Source: Algisphaera sp039180025 (lineage in GTDB: Bacteria > Planctomycetota > Phycisphaerae > Phycisphaerales > Phycisphaeraceae). Taken from it: 64,000 nucleotides of DNA. Location of the stretch: contig JBCDDZ010000012.1 in the NCBI GenBank assembly GCA_039180025.1, positions 1 through 64,000 on the forward strand, written 5' to 3'. A program made the translations under genes and the position numbers. The notes below the pieces were generated by a model. It made no database searches and was not told where the DNA came from. It worked only from the letters and a program-made list of their open reading frames with translations. This document shows positions 17,530 through 26,848 of the stretch, piece by piece; the first letter of the stretch is position 1, and each line of letters begins with the position of its first letter.

Positions 17530-17913
17530 ATGAAACCCGAGTATCAGGGATGGGCCGATCCGTGGTCGATCAAAGCGGTACAGTATTGCCGTTTGGCGAT
17601 CCGACACGGATCGCCGGAGGCCGATGAACTGCTGGCGCGGGTGTCGTGGATGCTGCCGGGGCTCAGTGTGGTGATCGTGGAGCACGCGGGGCGGACGCCT
17701 GCGGAGTTCCGTCGGATGGTTCGGCGGTATGTCTACGAGCAGACGTTCCTGGAAGACGCGGGAGACCCGGTGATCGATCCGCGGACGTGGCGTGATACGC
17801 GAGCGTTGCTGACGGCGGCGGACCGGGTACACCGCGTGCTGCGTCGCCGTGTTTCCGCCCGAGAGGGTTTTGCGCAGGGGCAGCAGGCCTCGCCCGCAAC
17901 GATGTTCGGGTGA
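17530..17913 (+). CDS. Conserved-looking hypothetical cytosolic protein
   Basis: 127 residues, soluble, no signal peptide. Helical, with Arg clusters near the C-terminus (DRVHRVLRRRVSARE). The central ELLARVSWMLPGLSVVIVEHAG may form a small alpha/beta unit. No family recognised. ATG at 17530 is preceded by TTAGGTT, a weak ribosome site. Convergent with the GspE/PilB gene, with 27 bp between the stops. Confidence 0.55.
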   Translation: MKPEYQGWADPWSIKAVQYCRLAIRHGSPEADELLARVSWMLPGLSVVIVEHAGRTPAEFRRMVRRYVYEQTFLEDAGDPVIDPRTWRDTRALLTAADRVHRVLRRRVSAREGFAQGQQASPATMFG

Positions 17914-17940
17914 GTTTTTCGAGCGGATCTATCGCTGGGG

Positions 17941-19725
17941 TCAGTCGAGGCCGACCATCCGGTGGGCGTCGTCGAGCGAGGTGACGCCTTCGAGGACGCG
18001 TTCGATCGCATGGTCCTGGAGGGTCTTGAAGCCGGTACCTGCCAGGGCGTGACGGAGATCGACGAGGTTGGGCTTGCTGAGGATGACATCGCGGATCGCG
18101 TCGGTGGCGGTGAGCAGCTCGAAGATGCCGACCCGGCCGGCGTAGCCGGTGTGGAAACAGGCTTCACACCCGGCGGGGGTGTAGACCTGGGCGTCGGCTT
18201 CGGGCTCGAGCCGAAGCCGTCGGCGGTCCTGTTCGGAGAGTTCGGCGGGTTTTTTGCACGCCGGGCAGAGCCGGCGGACCAGGCGCTGGGCGAGCACCAG
18301 GTTCAGGGTGCTCGCGATGAGGTACGGCTCGACCCCCAGGTCCAGGAGACGCAGCACCGTGCTTACGGTGTCGTTCGCGTGGATCGTGGAAAGGACCAGG
18401 TGGCCGGTGGTCGCGGCTTGCATGGAGGTGACCGCGGTGTCCTGGTCGCGGACCTCGCCCAGGACGATGACATCGGGGTCTTGGCGGAGGCAGGTACGAA
18501 GGAGGTTGGAAAAGGTGTGGCCTTCTTTGGCGTCGACGGGGATCTGCGTGATGCCCCGGAGCTCGTATTCGATCGGGTCTTCGATCGTAATCACGTTGCG
18601 GACGCCGGCGTCGATCTGGCGGAGCAGGGCGTAGAGGGTGGTGGTTTTACCGCTGCCGGTGGGGCCGGAGACCAGCAGGGTCCCGGTGGACTGCTGGGAC
18701 GTGGAGCGGAGGCGGTCCTGAATCTCGACGGGCATGTTCAAGTCGTCGAGCTGCTGCGGGGATTGAGCGGGATCCAGCACGCGGATGACCATCTTCTGGC
18801 CGTACATCGCCGGGGCGAAGCTGACGCGGTAGTCGACGGTGCGGCCGGGCACGGCGAGCGAGAAGTGGCCTTCCTGGATCACCGATTTGCGGGAGATATC
18901 GATGTCGCAAAGAACTTTGATCAGTGAGATGAGACGCTTGTTTTGCTCGGCGGTGAAACGGCAGACCTCGAGCATGGCCCCGTCGACGCGGACGCGGATC
19001 AGGGCGTCGTGCTGCTTGGGTTCTAGGTGGATGTCGCTGGCGTTGCTGCGCAGGGCCCCGAGGGTAATCAGCTGGAGGTGGGCGAGGGACTCGGTCGCGT
19101 CGGTGAGCTCGGCCCCGGCCTCGTGGACAACCTGTCCGCGGGAGTTGAGCAGCGAAAGGCTTTCGATGCCGAAGCCCGGGTCCTGTCCGATGCGGGCCAT
19201 CGACTCGATCGAGTCGATGCGTTGGCCCAGCCCCGGGCTGAACGACTCGGGCGCGGTCGGGGCGGGTACGTCTTCGGGTTCGTCTTCGATCAGGATGCCG
19301 ACGTCGTAGACCGGCTCGTCGTCTTCGTCTTCATGCTCAAAGAGCGGGGGTGGTTCGGACGCGGGCGGTGGGGCCGACAGCGGCGAGTCCGGACGCTGGG
19401 TGGGGTATCGGCCCGGCTCGGCGGCGGCGGCGCTCTGGTCGGTCAGGAAAAAGCGGACGTAGACGCTGCCGATCTGGAAGATGCCTGTGTCGATCAGCTT
19501 GACGACTTCGATCGGCTTACCCAAGACCGTGGTGCCGTTGCGCGACTTGAGGTCGTGGAGCAGGTATTCACCTTTGTATAAAACAATTTCGCAGTGTTGC
19601 CGGCTGATGAGCGCGTCGTTGGTGATGACCGCATCGCACTCGTTGGCCCGACCGAAGACAAACCGATTGCCTTGAAACGGATAACGTTGGGTCTGACGCT
19701 TGGTGATCACTTCGATGACAGGCAT
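17941..19725 (-). CDS. GspE/PilB-type secretion ATPase with N-terminal FHA domain
   Basis: 594 residues from ATG at 19725. N-terminal FHA phosphothreonine-recognition domain (about residues 1-95: FVFGRANECDAVITNDALIS, RQHCEI, DLKSRNGTTV), then an acidic Pro-rich linker (about 100-180), then a type II/IV secretion hexameric ATPase: Walker A GPTGSGKTTTLYALL, Asp box ITIEDPIEYEL, Walker B DPDVIVLGEVRDQD, His box HLVLSTIHAND, and a zinc tetracysteine (CPACKKP and CEACFHTG). It should energise pilus or pseudopilus assembly at the inner membrane, while FHA would tether it to a Ser/Thr-kinase target. The usual GspE/PilB N1 domain is largely replaced. No other pilus gene is adjacent. Confidence 0.92.
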   Translation of the reverse strand: MPVIEVITKRQTQRYPFQGNRFVFGRANECDAVITNDALISRQHCEIVLYKGEYLLHDLKSRNGTTVLGKPIEVVKLIDTGIFQIGSVYVRFFLTDQSAAAAEPGRYPTQRPDSPLSAPPPASEPPPLFEHEDEDDEPVYDVGILIEDEPEDVPAPTAPESFSPGLGQRIDSIESMARIGQDPGFGIESLSLLNSRGQVVHEAGAELTDATESLAHLQLITLGALRSNASDIHLEPKQHDALIRVRVDGAMLEVCRFTAEQNKRLISLIKVLCDIDISRKSVIQEGHFSLAVPGRTVDYRVSFAPAMYGQKMVIRVLDPAQSPQQLDDLNMPVEIQDRLRSTSQQSTGTLLVSGPTGSGKTTTLYALLRQIDAGVRNVITIEDPIEYELRGITQIPVDAKEGHTFSNLLRTCLRQDPDVIVLGEVRDQDTAVTSMQAATTGHLVLSTIHANDTVSTVLRLLDLGVEPYLIASTLNLVLAQRLVRRLCPACKKPAELSEQDRRRLRLEPEADAQVYTPAGCEACFHTGYAGRVGIFELLTATDAIRDVILSKPNLVDLRHALAGTGFKTLQDHAIERVLEGVTSLDDAHRMVGLD

Positions 19726-19881
19726 GAGCGATCCTAATCTATCGCCCCCCCCGCCTGCCCGCCAGCGTCGGCCGGCCCAGGCGGTACGACGAGGCGTGGC
19801 CCGCGGCCTTGTGGGATCGCCCCGGGGGCCTAGTTTGTTCGAGGGGTCCGCCGGTCTGGGCCGACCGCGTAGAATCCGGGG

Positions 19882-21150
19882 ATGGACTGGGTTTATCTGG
19901 ACAACAACGCGACGACACGGCCGACGCCCGAGGTGGCGGCGGCCGTCGCGGAAGCACACGACTCGCTCTGGGCGAACCCATCGAGCGTACACCGGTTCGG
20001 CCAGCAGGTGCGTCAGCGGATGGAATTGGCTCGGGCCTCGGTGGCGAAACTGATCGGGGTCAAGCCCCGAGAGGTGGTGTTTACCTCGGGGGGAACCGAA
20101 GCGAACAACCTGGCGATCTGGGGGTCGCTGGACACGGTAAGGCTGGGGGGGCGAGGGGCGGGTGCGCCCTCGGCCGGGGTTGCCGGTGAGGGTCCGGGGG
20201 CAGAGGCGGGGCGGCTGATCACGATGGCGACGGAGCACGCGGCGGTGCGTGAGCTGGGCGAGGCGTACGAAAAGCAGGGGGGGGAAGTGGTGTGGTTGCC
20301 GGCTCGGCCGGGGGGCGAGGTGGACCTGGCGGCATTGTCCGAGGCGCTCCGTGGCGTGCAGGGGCGGGTGGTGCTGAGCGTGATGTGGGCCAACAACGAG
20401 ACGGGGGTGGTGCAGCCCATGGAGGCGATCGCCGAAGCGGTGGCGGCGGCCCGAGAAGCGGCGCAGGCGGCGGGACGCGGGGTGCGGATCGTGTGGCACG
20501 TCGATGCGACGCAGGCGGTGGGCAAACTGCCGGTGGACGCGGCGGCGGCGGGGGTGGACCTGTTGACACTGGCGGCACATAAATTTCACGGTCCCAAGGG
20601 CGTCGGGGCGCTGTACGTGAGGCGGGGGACACGGCTGCGGCCGGTGCAGTTGGGCGGGCCCCAGGAAACCGAGCGGCGGGGCGGGACCGAGAACGTGGCG
20701 GGGGTGCTGGGGCTGGGGGTCGCGGCGGAGCAGGCGGCGGCGTACCTGGCCGAGGCGGGCGGGCGAGACGCGGGGCGGGCGCTGCGTGATCGGCTCGAGG
20801 CTCGTGCGTTGGCGGGGTTGCGTGACGCGGCGGTGTCTGGGGCGGAGGTCAACAGCGGGGGGGCGCCTCGGCTGTGGAATACGCTGAACCTGGGGGTGCG
20901 GGGGGTGGAAGCCGAGGCGGTGCTGCTGGGGCTGAGCGAGCGGGGGGTGTGCGCGTCGGCGGGCGCGGCGTGCTCGAGCGGGAGCCTCGAGCCTTCGCCG
21001 GTGCTGCGGGCGATGGGGGTAGAAGAGCCGGTGGCGCACGGGTCGGTACGTTTTTCGCTTAGCCGTTTCACGACGGAGCCGGAGGTCGATCGTGCAGCGG
21101 AGGTGTGGGCCCAGGTGGTGGGTCGGCTCAGCCGGGTCATGCCGTTCTAG
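19882..21150 (+). CDS. Cysteine desulfurase, NifS/IscS family
   Basis: PLP enzyme that takes sulfur from cysteine for Fe-S cluster or thio-cofactor assembly. 422 residues: YLDNNATTRPTPEV at the N-terminus, PLP-proximal TSGGTEANNLAIWG, the Schiff-base Lys in LAAHKFHGPKG (about residue 238), and the catalytic Cys loop CASAGAACSSGSLEPS (about residues 358-373). All catalytic residues are present. The IscS/NifS group fits better than SufS because of the long active-site loop. No iscU or sufBCD gene is nearby. A 156-bp divergent intergenic region separates it from the FHA-GspE gene. Confidence 0.93.
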   Translation: MDWVYLDNNATTRPTPEVAAAVAEAHDSLWANPSSVHRFGQQVRQRMELARASVAKLIGVKPREVVFTSGGTEANNLAIWGSLDTVRLGGRGAGAPSAGVAGEGPGAEAGRLITMATEHAAVRELGEAYEKQGGEVVWLPARPGGEVDLAALSEALRGVQGRVVLSVMWANNETGVVQPMEAIAEAVAAAREAAQAAGRGVRIVWHVDATQAVGKLPVDAAAAGVDLLTLAAHKFHGPKGVGALYVRRGTRLRPVQLGGPQETERRGGTENVAGVLGLGVAAEQAAAYLAEAGGRDAGRALRDRLEARALAGLRDAAVSGAEVNSGGAPRLWNTLNLGVRGVEAEAVLLGLSERGVCASAGAACSSGSLEPSPVLRAMGVEEPVAHGSVRFSLSRFTTEPEVDRAAEVWAQVVGRLSRVMPF

Positions 21151-21222
21151 CCGCTGTGCTTTACCGCGGAGCGTGGGCGTGTCACAATATAGGGGGCGTG
21201 TTGCCGGTGAGGGTCCAAACCC

Positions 21223-23505
21223 ATGCAGTTAATGACCTGGATGATCGGCCGGCTGGGTAGCCGGTTTGGGCTTCAGTTTGAGCCCTACCAACGCCGAGTC
21301 ATGCACTCGGCGTTGGGGCGATTCCTGGACCAGCCGATGGACTTGGCGGTCGGGCTGGTCGAACCCGACGGGCGCGAGCGGGTGCTGCCTTTTACCACCG
21401 ACAACGACCACGAAGGCGTCGATCAGTTCGCCAATTGCGAACAGTTTGACCGGGTCAATTCGGTCACGTTCCGTGGCTACAGCGAGCGCTATGGGCTACG
21501 TTTCGAGCTCAACTTCCACAGCGTGTTTTATCCCCAGAACGAGCGGCTTTCGATCATACCCGTGTTCTACCTGGAGCTGCGGGTCAATCCGCTGAGGCGG
21601 TTCCGGCAGGTCGAGCGTGACGGCGAGTCACCGGGCAAGGTCAAGCTGTTCATCCGGGTCCGTCGACCCGAGACCCGCGTCTCTACGGAAGGCAAGGCGA
21701 TACGGCTGGCCTACCGGATTCCGCTGGCCCCGGCGGACCCCTGGGCGGTGCCCAAGCCGGCGGACGCGCATGGGTCCGAGGTCCGTTGGGCCGACGCGCA
21801 CGAAAAAATCGTTTCGCTGAACCCGGGCTGCGAAGCCACGCCCCGCGGCGACGGCTTGAGCCTCGAACTGCCTGTAACGCGATCGGGTTCGGGGATCAAA
21901 TGGCGGCTGGTGTGGGCCGCCCACGTCGACGAGCCGGTGCTCAAGGTGCGGCGGCACGGCCACGACCACGACGCGCGGCTGCGCTACACCATGCACTGGG
22001 ACAACGTGGACGCCGTGGCGGAAGAAGCGGTGACCACCCGCGATGTCCGCCTGGCCCTGTCGCGCCGGTTCGAGAAGCTGCTCGAACAAGCGCCGCTCGA
22101 TGCGTCTCAGCGGCATTTGAACAACCAGACTTTTCAAACTTTTATCAGCAATACTTTCTGGTGTACCGCCGAACCGCACCCCGCGGCCGCCAAAGGGCTG
22201 ATGCCTAATCCGATCAACTGGTTTAGCGTCTGGGATGGCTCGCCGACCTATCACTCGACGCTCGACGTGGAATACAACGCCTCGTTGTTTTACCTCTCGC
22301 TCTGGCCACGCCTGCTGCGGATCCAGCTCTATCAGTGGGCCGAGCGGGTCACCGCCCACGCCAGATCGGGCGGGGCGATCGCCGCCCACGACCTTGGGCA
22401 GGGAATGGACGCCACCGCGACCGCCTACGCTCACCCGATGCCCGTGGAAGAAAACGCGAACTTCCTGCTGCTCCTGGAAACCTACGCCCGGTGGACCGGC
22501 GACACCCACGTCGGGCGTGCACTGGTCGACGTGATCAAGTCGCTGACGCAGTACCTGATCTGGACCGACCGTGACCAGTCGGGCTTCCCGTCCGAGGGGA
22601 TGGCCAACGCCATGGTCGATGCGAGTCCGGCGATGCACTACGCCCGCAAACAGACTTACCTCGCGGTCAAACGGGTGGCGGCGCTGCGGGCGGCGGCGGA
22701 ACTACTCCGACGCGTCGGGGACCCGGAGCTTGCCCGACGCTGCGACGCGCTGGTGGAACGCGACACCCGGAAGATCGAGGCCGCCGCCTGGCTGGGTGAT
22801 CACTACGCGGTGGCCGTCGACAAATCGGCCGTCGAACTCACCGACCCGGCCTCGGGCGAGCCTCTGAACCTTGAAGAGCTCCCCGGCTGGGATGCGTACT
22901 CCATCTATACCGGAAACGGTTTGCTGCTCCCGGAACTCGTCGGGCAGCCGCCGCTGTTGGACCGCGACCGCCTCACCACCGACGTGTACCGCGCCAACCG
23001 CGAATGCCAGGGGCGTTACGGCGACGGGCACTCATCGCTCGAGCCCAATAACCCCCGCATCTCCCAAAACCTCTGGCGCGACTTGCTGGCCCGCTACCTC
23101 CGTCTCGGTGGAGAGTCCTCGGCCCAGCAGTACTGGGACCTGCAAGTGATGTCCAACACCCACGCCCAGTCTCTGGGTTACACCGATACTTATATCCAGA
23201 ACCGTTTGCATAACTATCCCCGCGGGGTCGTCGCCATTGGCTATTTCCTCGCGACCCCCCGGTTGAAAATCGACCGCCTGGCCCCGGGGAGCATTGGCAC
23301 CTACATCACGGTCGATCCGGATCGGCACACGCCCCAACGCTGGCCGCTCTTGCCGTTGGCCGATTGGCAGGCGGGTAAAATCCCGGTATGCGTGGTCCAC
23401 GGCGACGGCAACGTATCGATCGAGGCACCGACCGACCCCGTCGTAATCCAGGGCCAGTCGCAAGACCCCGGGCAATCGCTCTCCGGCCTTGAGTTCATCG
23501 GGTAG
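21223..23505 (+). CDS. (alpha/alpha)6-barrel glycosidase-like protein (GH52 or DUF4965/glutaminase-like)
   Basis: 760 residues without signal peptide. An N-terminal beta-sandwich part (about 1-260) is followed by a helical barrel: WFSVWDGSPTYHSTLDVEYN, SLFYLSLWPRLLRIQLYQWA, AAHDLGQGMDATATAYAH, PMPVEENANFLLLLETYARW. The AHDLG...MPVEEN pair is characteristic of the DUF4965/glutaminase A fold and related xylosidase families such as GH52; Asp and Glu in these motifs are plausible catalytic residues. Predicted cytosolic, so it would act on imported oligosaccharides. The precise reaction cannot be assigned by eye. It stands 77 bp upstream of a lipoprotein hydrolase on the same strand. Confidence 0.7.
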   Translation: MQLMTWMIGRLGSRFGLQFEPYQRRVMHSALGRFLDQPMDLAVGLVEPDGRERVLPFTTDNDHEGVDQFANCEQFDRVNSVTFRGYSERYGLRFELNFHSVFYPQNERLSIIPVFYLELRVNPLRRFRQVERDGESPGKVKLFIRVRRPETRVSTEGKAIRLAYRIPLAPADPWAVPKPADAHGSEVRWADAHEKIVSLNPGCEATPRGDGLSLELPVTRSGSGIKWRLVWAAHVDEPVLKVRRHGHDHDARLRYTMHWDNVDAVAEEAVTTRDVRLALSRRFEKLLEQAPLDASQRHLNNQTFQTFISNTFWCTAEPHPAAAKGLMPNPINWFSVWDGSPTYHSTLDVEYNASLFYLSLWPRLLRIQLYQWAERVTAHARSGGAIAAHDLGQGMDATATAYAHPMPVEENANFLLLLETYARWTGDTHVGRALVDVIKSLTQYLIWTDRDQSGFPSEGMANAMVDASPAMHYARKQTYLAVKRVAALRAAAELLRRVGDPELARRCDALVERDTRKIEAAAWLGDHYAVAVDKSAVELTDPASGEPLNLEELPGWDAYSIYTGNGLLLPELVGQPPLLDRDRLTTDVYRANRECQGRYGDGHSSLEPNNPRISQNLWRDLLARYLRLGGESSAQQYWDLQVMSNTHAQSLGYTDTYIQNRLHNYPRGVVAIGYFLATPRLKIDRLAPGSIGTYITVDPDRHTPQRWPLLPLADWQAGKIPVCVVHGDGNVSIEAPTDPVVIQGQSQDPGQSLSGLEFIG

Positions 23506-23582
23506 AACCCGCCCGGCACCGCGGTACGTGGACATACGCCCGGCCGCGACCGCCGCGTAAATCGTGCCTAAAATCCGAAAAT

Positions 23583-25391
23583 ATGATGAGCTTACCCCGA
23601 TCCACGACGGTCTTGACGCGAAAAGCAGCTGCTTCACTGCTGATTTTGGCCGGTTTGATAGCCGCCGGCTGTACCGCGCCGGTGCGGGTCTCGACCGTGG
23701 ATTCGTTCGGCCAGCCGGAGCTGACGCCGCACTACGACCACCGCCCCGATGATCTGAGCGCAATGCTCCGCCACCCGGAGTTGATCGCCGAGCTGCGCAG
23801 CGCCCGCCGCGTCGATGGTGTGCTGACCAGCCTCGCTGCCGAGCGGTACATCCAGGTCGCCGAGCAGGCCTACGCCATCATTACGGATCCTGCGACCGCT
23901 CAAGAGGAGCGCGACCTCGTGATCGCCGAGGTCTACAACCGCGCCGTCGCGGGCGTGATACGCAATGCTCCCCCCACCACCGATCGTGACCTTTACGAGA
24001 TCGGCACCGCCCCCGGAGCCTGGTTCGACCCGACCTTCTTTGAACGCTACACCCCCGCCGCCGACCTGCGGATCACCGGCATGCGTAACCACCACGTGAC
24101 CCCCGGCCTGGGGGCTCCGATGGTCGCTTACCGTGCGACGTCGGATGATGACCCCGCCGACGACATGTTCCCCCCCGAGGGCATCTCCTGGCCCGCCACC
24201 GCGGTGCTTGCCTTTGCCCCGTCGGGCCCGCCCCGGCTGACCCTTTACGATCCCCGCCGGGCGACCCAGATTTCCCTGCCCGTACAGGCTGCGGCCGATA
24301 CGGACGCTGATTCCGACGGGACCACCCTGTCGTTTTCACCGGCCGGCGAGATCGTGCTCCCCCTCGCCGCGGACTACACCGCGCCTTACGCCAACCTGCT
24401 GTCCCGAACCGCTGAACTGGCGTCCCTGGGTTTCGCCGCGATGCTCGATCCGACCGAGGCGGAGGACCGCCTTGGGATCTACCTGCTCGAGCCTTACCAC
24501 CCCGACAAGACCCCGCTGCTTTTGATCCACGGCTTGATGTCCACCCCGCTGACCTGGATCGAGCTCACCAACGAAATCCAGTCCGACTCCGAGCTCCGCG
24601 ACCGCTACCAGGTCTGGCACTTCCTCTATCCCACGGCCACCTGCCCGTACTACTCCGCGTACCAGCTCCGCGAAAAACTCGACGACCTTCGACTCACCCT
24701 TGACCCCGAACTCGACGACTTTGCCACCCAGGATATCGTCGTCGTCGGCCATTCCATGGGCGGTATCCTCACCCGTACCCTGGTTTCCGACACCGGCACC
24801 GCCGCCTGGGACATCGCCTTCCGTGTCCCGCCCGATCAGCTCGAAGGCGAGCCCACCTCCATCGGTTTCCTCGAAAACGTCTACATCTACGAGAGCCGGC
24901 CCTACGTCAACCGTGTCGTCTTCGTCGCCACCCCCCACCGCGGCTCGGACTTCGCCGCCAACCTCGTCGGCGCGTTCGGCAACTCCCTCGTCCGTCTGCC
25001 CGCCTACTGCACCCGCAAGACCGTCGACATCGCCCGCGCCAACCGCGACAAGCTCCAGCCTGAATACGGACCCTGGATGCTAAACGGCCCGCCTTCTTCC
25101 ATCCAGATCCTCCGTCCCGATTCTCCCGCCTCCCGAGCCCCGGATCTCATCCCCATCCGCGACGGCATCCACTACCACTCCATCATCGGCACCCGTACGG
25201 CCGACTTCGATGAAGTCGAGGATACCTCCGACGGCATCGTGCAATACTGGTCTTCACACCTCGAGGGTGCGGCCAGCGAGGCTTATGTGCCCTCCGGCCA
25301 CAACGTTCACGATCACCCCATCGCGATCGCCGAGATCAAACGTATTCTTCGCGAGCACCAGCCCGCCCCCGCGCTCACGAAGCAAAACTGA
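23583..25391 (+). CDS. Lipoprotein alpha/beta hydrolase
   Basis: 602 residues. Signal peptide with lipobox IAAGC (about residues 25-29). The N-terminal 300 residues are not recognised; from about residue 310 an alpha/beta hydrolase domain is clear: PLLLIHGLMSTPLTWIEL (oxyanion region) and the nucleophile elbow VVVGHSMGGILTRTLV (Ser at about residue 391), later FVATPHRGSDFAANLVG, seen in lipase/esterase families; a late His (PSGHNVHDHPIAI) may complete the triad. Attached to the envelope and probably hydrolysing an ester. Similar in type to the shortened lipoprotein at 49020. Confidence 0.85.
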   Translation: MMSLPRSTTVLTRKAAASLLILAGLIAAGCTAPVRVSTVDSFGQPELTPHYDHRPDDLSAMLRHPELIAELRSARRVDGVLTSLAAERYIQVAEQAYAIITDPATAQEERDLVIAEVYNRAVAGVIRNAPPTTDRDLYEIGTAPGAWFDPTFFERYTPAADLRITGMRNHHVTPGLGAPMVAYRATSDDDPADDMFPPEGISWPATAVLAFAPSGPPRLTLYDPRRATQISLPVQAAADTDADSDGTTLSFSPAGEIVLPLAADYTAPYANLLSRTAELASLGFAAMLDPTEAEDRLGIYLLEPYHPDKTPLLLIHGLMSTPLTWIELTNEIQSDSELRDRYQVWHFLYPTATCPYYSAYQLREKLDDLRLTLDPELDDFATQDIVVVGHSMGGILTRTLVSDTGTAAWDIAFRVPPDQLEGEPTSIGFLENVYIYESRPYVNRVVFVATPHRGSDFAANLVGAFGNSLVRLPAYCTRKTVDIARANRDKLQPEYGPWMLNGPPSSIQILRPDSPASRAPDLIPIRDGIHYHSIIGTRTADFDEVEDTSDGIVQYWSSHLEGAASEAYVPSGHNVHDHPIAIAEIKRILREHQPAPALTKQN

Positions 25392-25451
25392 TTTTACATT
25401 CCCCGATCGCTGCCAAATCGCTGGCTTTACGTGTTGTTTTATCCAAAGTGG

Positions 25452-26777
25452 TTACGGGACGAGAAAGCTATCTCGGCCCGCGTGGAGAGGGGCTTCGTTC
25501 CCGATATAGCCGCCGTGATGGCCACGGATCTGCCAGACGTTATCGTCACCGATCTTGGGCTGTTTGGACCAGCGGACCCGGCCGTCGAGGGTGAGGATGT
25601 TCTGCCCACGTGACCGGTGCAGGCTGCTGCGGGCGTCGGGCTTGGCTTCCGCGTCGAAAACGATCTTACCGCGGCGAACCACAAAAAGCGGGTTCTTGTC
25701 CGCCAAAATCGCGAGGCTCGGCATGCTGCGGTCCAGCCGAATCGGGGAAGCGCCGTGCTGGTTCTGATAGCTGTAAGACACCGCCTGCGGCGTGCCCCAA
25801 TCGAGCTGTCGCACGCCCGCCCCGCCGACGTTGGCCTGCCGGTTTGAGGCACAGGCCAGCCGCTCGGCCGCGGTGTAGCCTTGGCGGATCAGCAGGTAGA
25901 GGTGGGCGGAGTTGGACTGGTACCGCCCGGCGTCGTCGATCGCGTCGGGCTGGCCGGTCTTGAGCCAGGAAGCCCCGACCGGGCCCCGCGGGAGCATGCC
26001 CGCATGGTCCATCGCGTAGGCCGAGATCTGCTGGCCTGCGATCCCTAGGTTAGTGGCACAGGCCACCTGCTGCGCCTCGGCCCGGCTGCGTTCGATGGCC
26101 GGCATCAAGAGGGAGATCCCCAGCACGAACACCGCCGCCGCGGTCAATATCTGTCGCAGTGAAACGCCCAGCGTCCGCCGGGGTTCCGAAAACAGCTCGA
26201 TTTGCTGCGCGAATCGTTCACGCTGCCGTTGTTCCGCTGCTGCGTCCAGTGTCCGCCTGATCAGCAAGTCGGAGGCGGTGGGGGCCCGGTCATCGGACGA
26301 CTGCGGCGCGGGATCGAGCGAAAGCTGATCCAGCAGTGACAACACGCCACGCAGTTTCTCCGCCCGCTCGAGTTCGCCGGGGGGTACGGGCCCCGGTTCG
26401 CCTCGGCCGGTCATCACTGCCTCGAGCACTTGTCCGTCCGCTTCGCTGAGCGGCGTGACCGCCACGGCGAGCGGCTTGGCGTCCCGCGCCATCTCCACCC
26501 GCGACAGTGTGGTCCGGATCAGCGCCTCGTCGGGAGCGTCAGAAGCCGCGGTGTCCGGAGCCGACGACCCGTCCTCGTCCACGGGGTAGTGGTCCAGCAG
26601 CGAGAACAGGCCGAGTACCGCAGCCACACGCTCGGACGAGCCGGGAGGGATCGGCCCGAAACCCGCGCCCCGGGCCCGCGACGCAAGATATGCGTCTGCC
26701 GCAGCGCCGTCCGCTTCGTTCAGCCTGACGAGATCGGGCAAGGAGGCATCACCAGGGGAGAGGGGCGTTGGAGACAT
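25452..26777 (-). CDS. Membrane anti-sigma-like protein with duplicated N-terminal module and pilin-like C-terminal domain
   Basis: 441 residues, downstream of an ECF sigma gene on the same strand (72 bp gap). The cytoplasmic N-terminus has two similar modules of roughly 95 residues: LNEADGAAADAYLASR with PIPPGSSER and LLDHYPVD in the first, LSEADGQVLEAVMTGR with PVPPGELER and LLDQLSLD in the second, each ending in an ALIRTTL/LLIRRTL helix. One membrane helix follows (about 212-232, ILTAAAVFVLGISLLMPAIE), then a pseudopilin-like helix and extracytoplasmic domain (ACATNLGIAGQQISAYAMDH; ILTLDGRVRWSK) resembling planctomycete prepilin-type proteins. Position and topology suggest a sensor that holds the sigma factor. 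The residues that would contact sigma are not known. Confidence 0.75.
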   Translation of the reverse strand: MSPTPLSPGDASLPDLVRLNEADGAAADAYLASRARGAGFGPIPPGSSERVAAVLGLFSLLDHYPVDEDGSSAPDTAASDAPDEALIRTTLSRVEMARDAKPLAVAVTPLSEADGQVLEAVMTGRGEPGPVPPGELERAEKLRGVLSLLDQLSLDPAPQSSDDRAPTASDLLIRRTLDAAAEQRQRERFAQQIELFSEPRRTLGVSLRQILTAAAVFVLGISLLMPAIERSRAEAQQVACATNLGIAGQQISAYAMDHAGMLPRGPVGASWLKTGQPDAIDDAGRYQSNSAHLYLLIRQGYTAAERLACASNRQANVGGAGVRQLDWGTPQAVSYSYQNQHGASPIRLDRSMPSLAILADKNPLFVVRRGKIVFDAEAKPDARSSLHRSRGQNILTLDGRVRWSKQPKIGDDNVWQIRGHHGGYIGNEAPLHAGRDSFLVP

Positions 26778-26848
26778 AGCAGAGTGGGGACGGCGGGGGT
26801 TAAACCGGTAAAGCGGACGCGATTCACGAGAGCGGCGGGGCTTATCGG

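Noticed and set aside
19726..21039. N-terminal extension of the FHA-GspE frame
   Set aside because: The frame runs antisense through the cysteine desulfurase gene and is Arg/Pro/His-rich; FHA begins at 19725.
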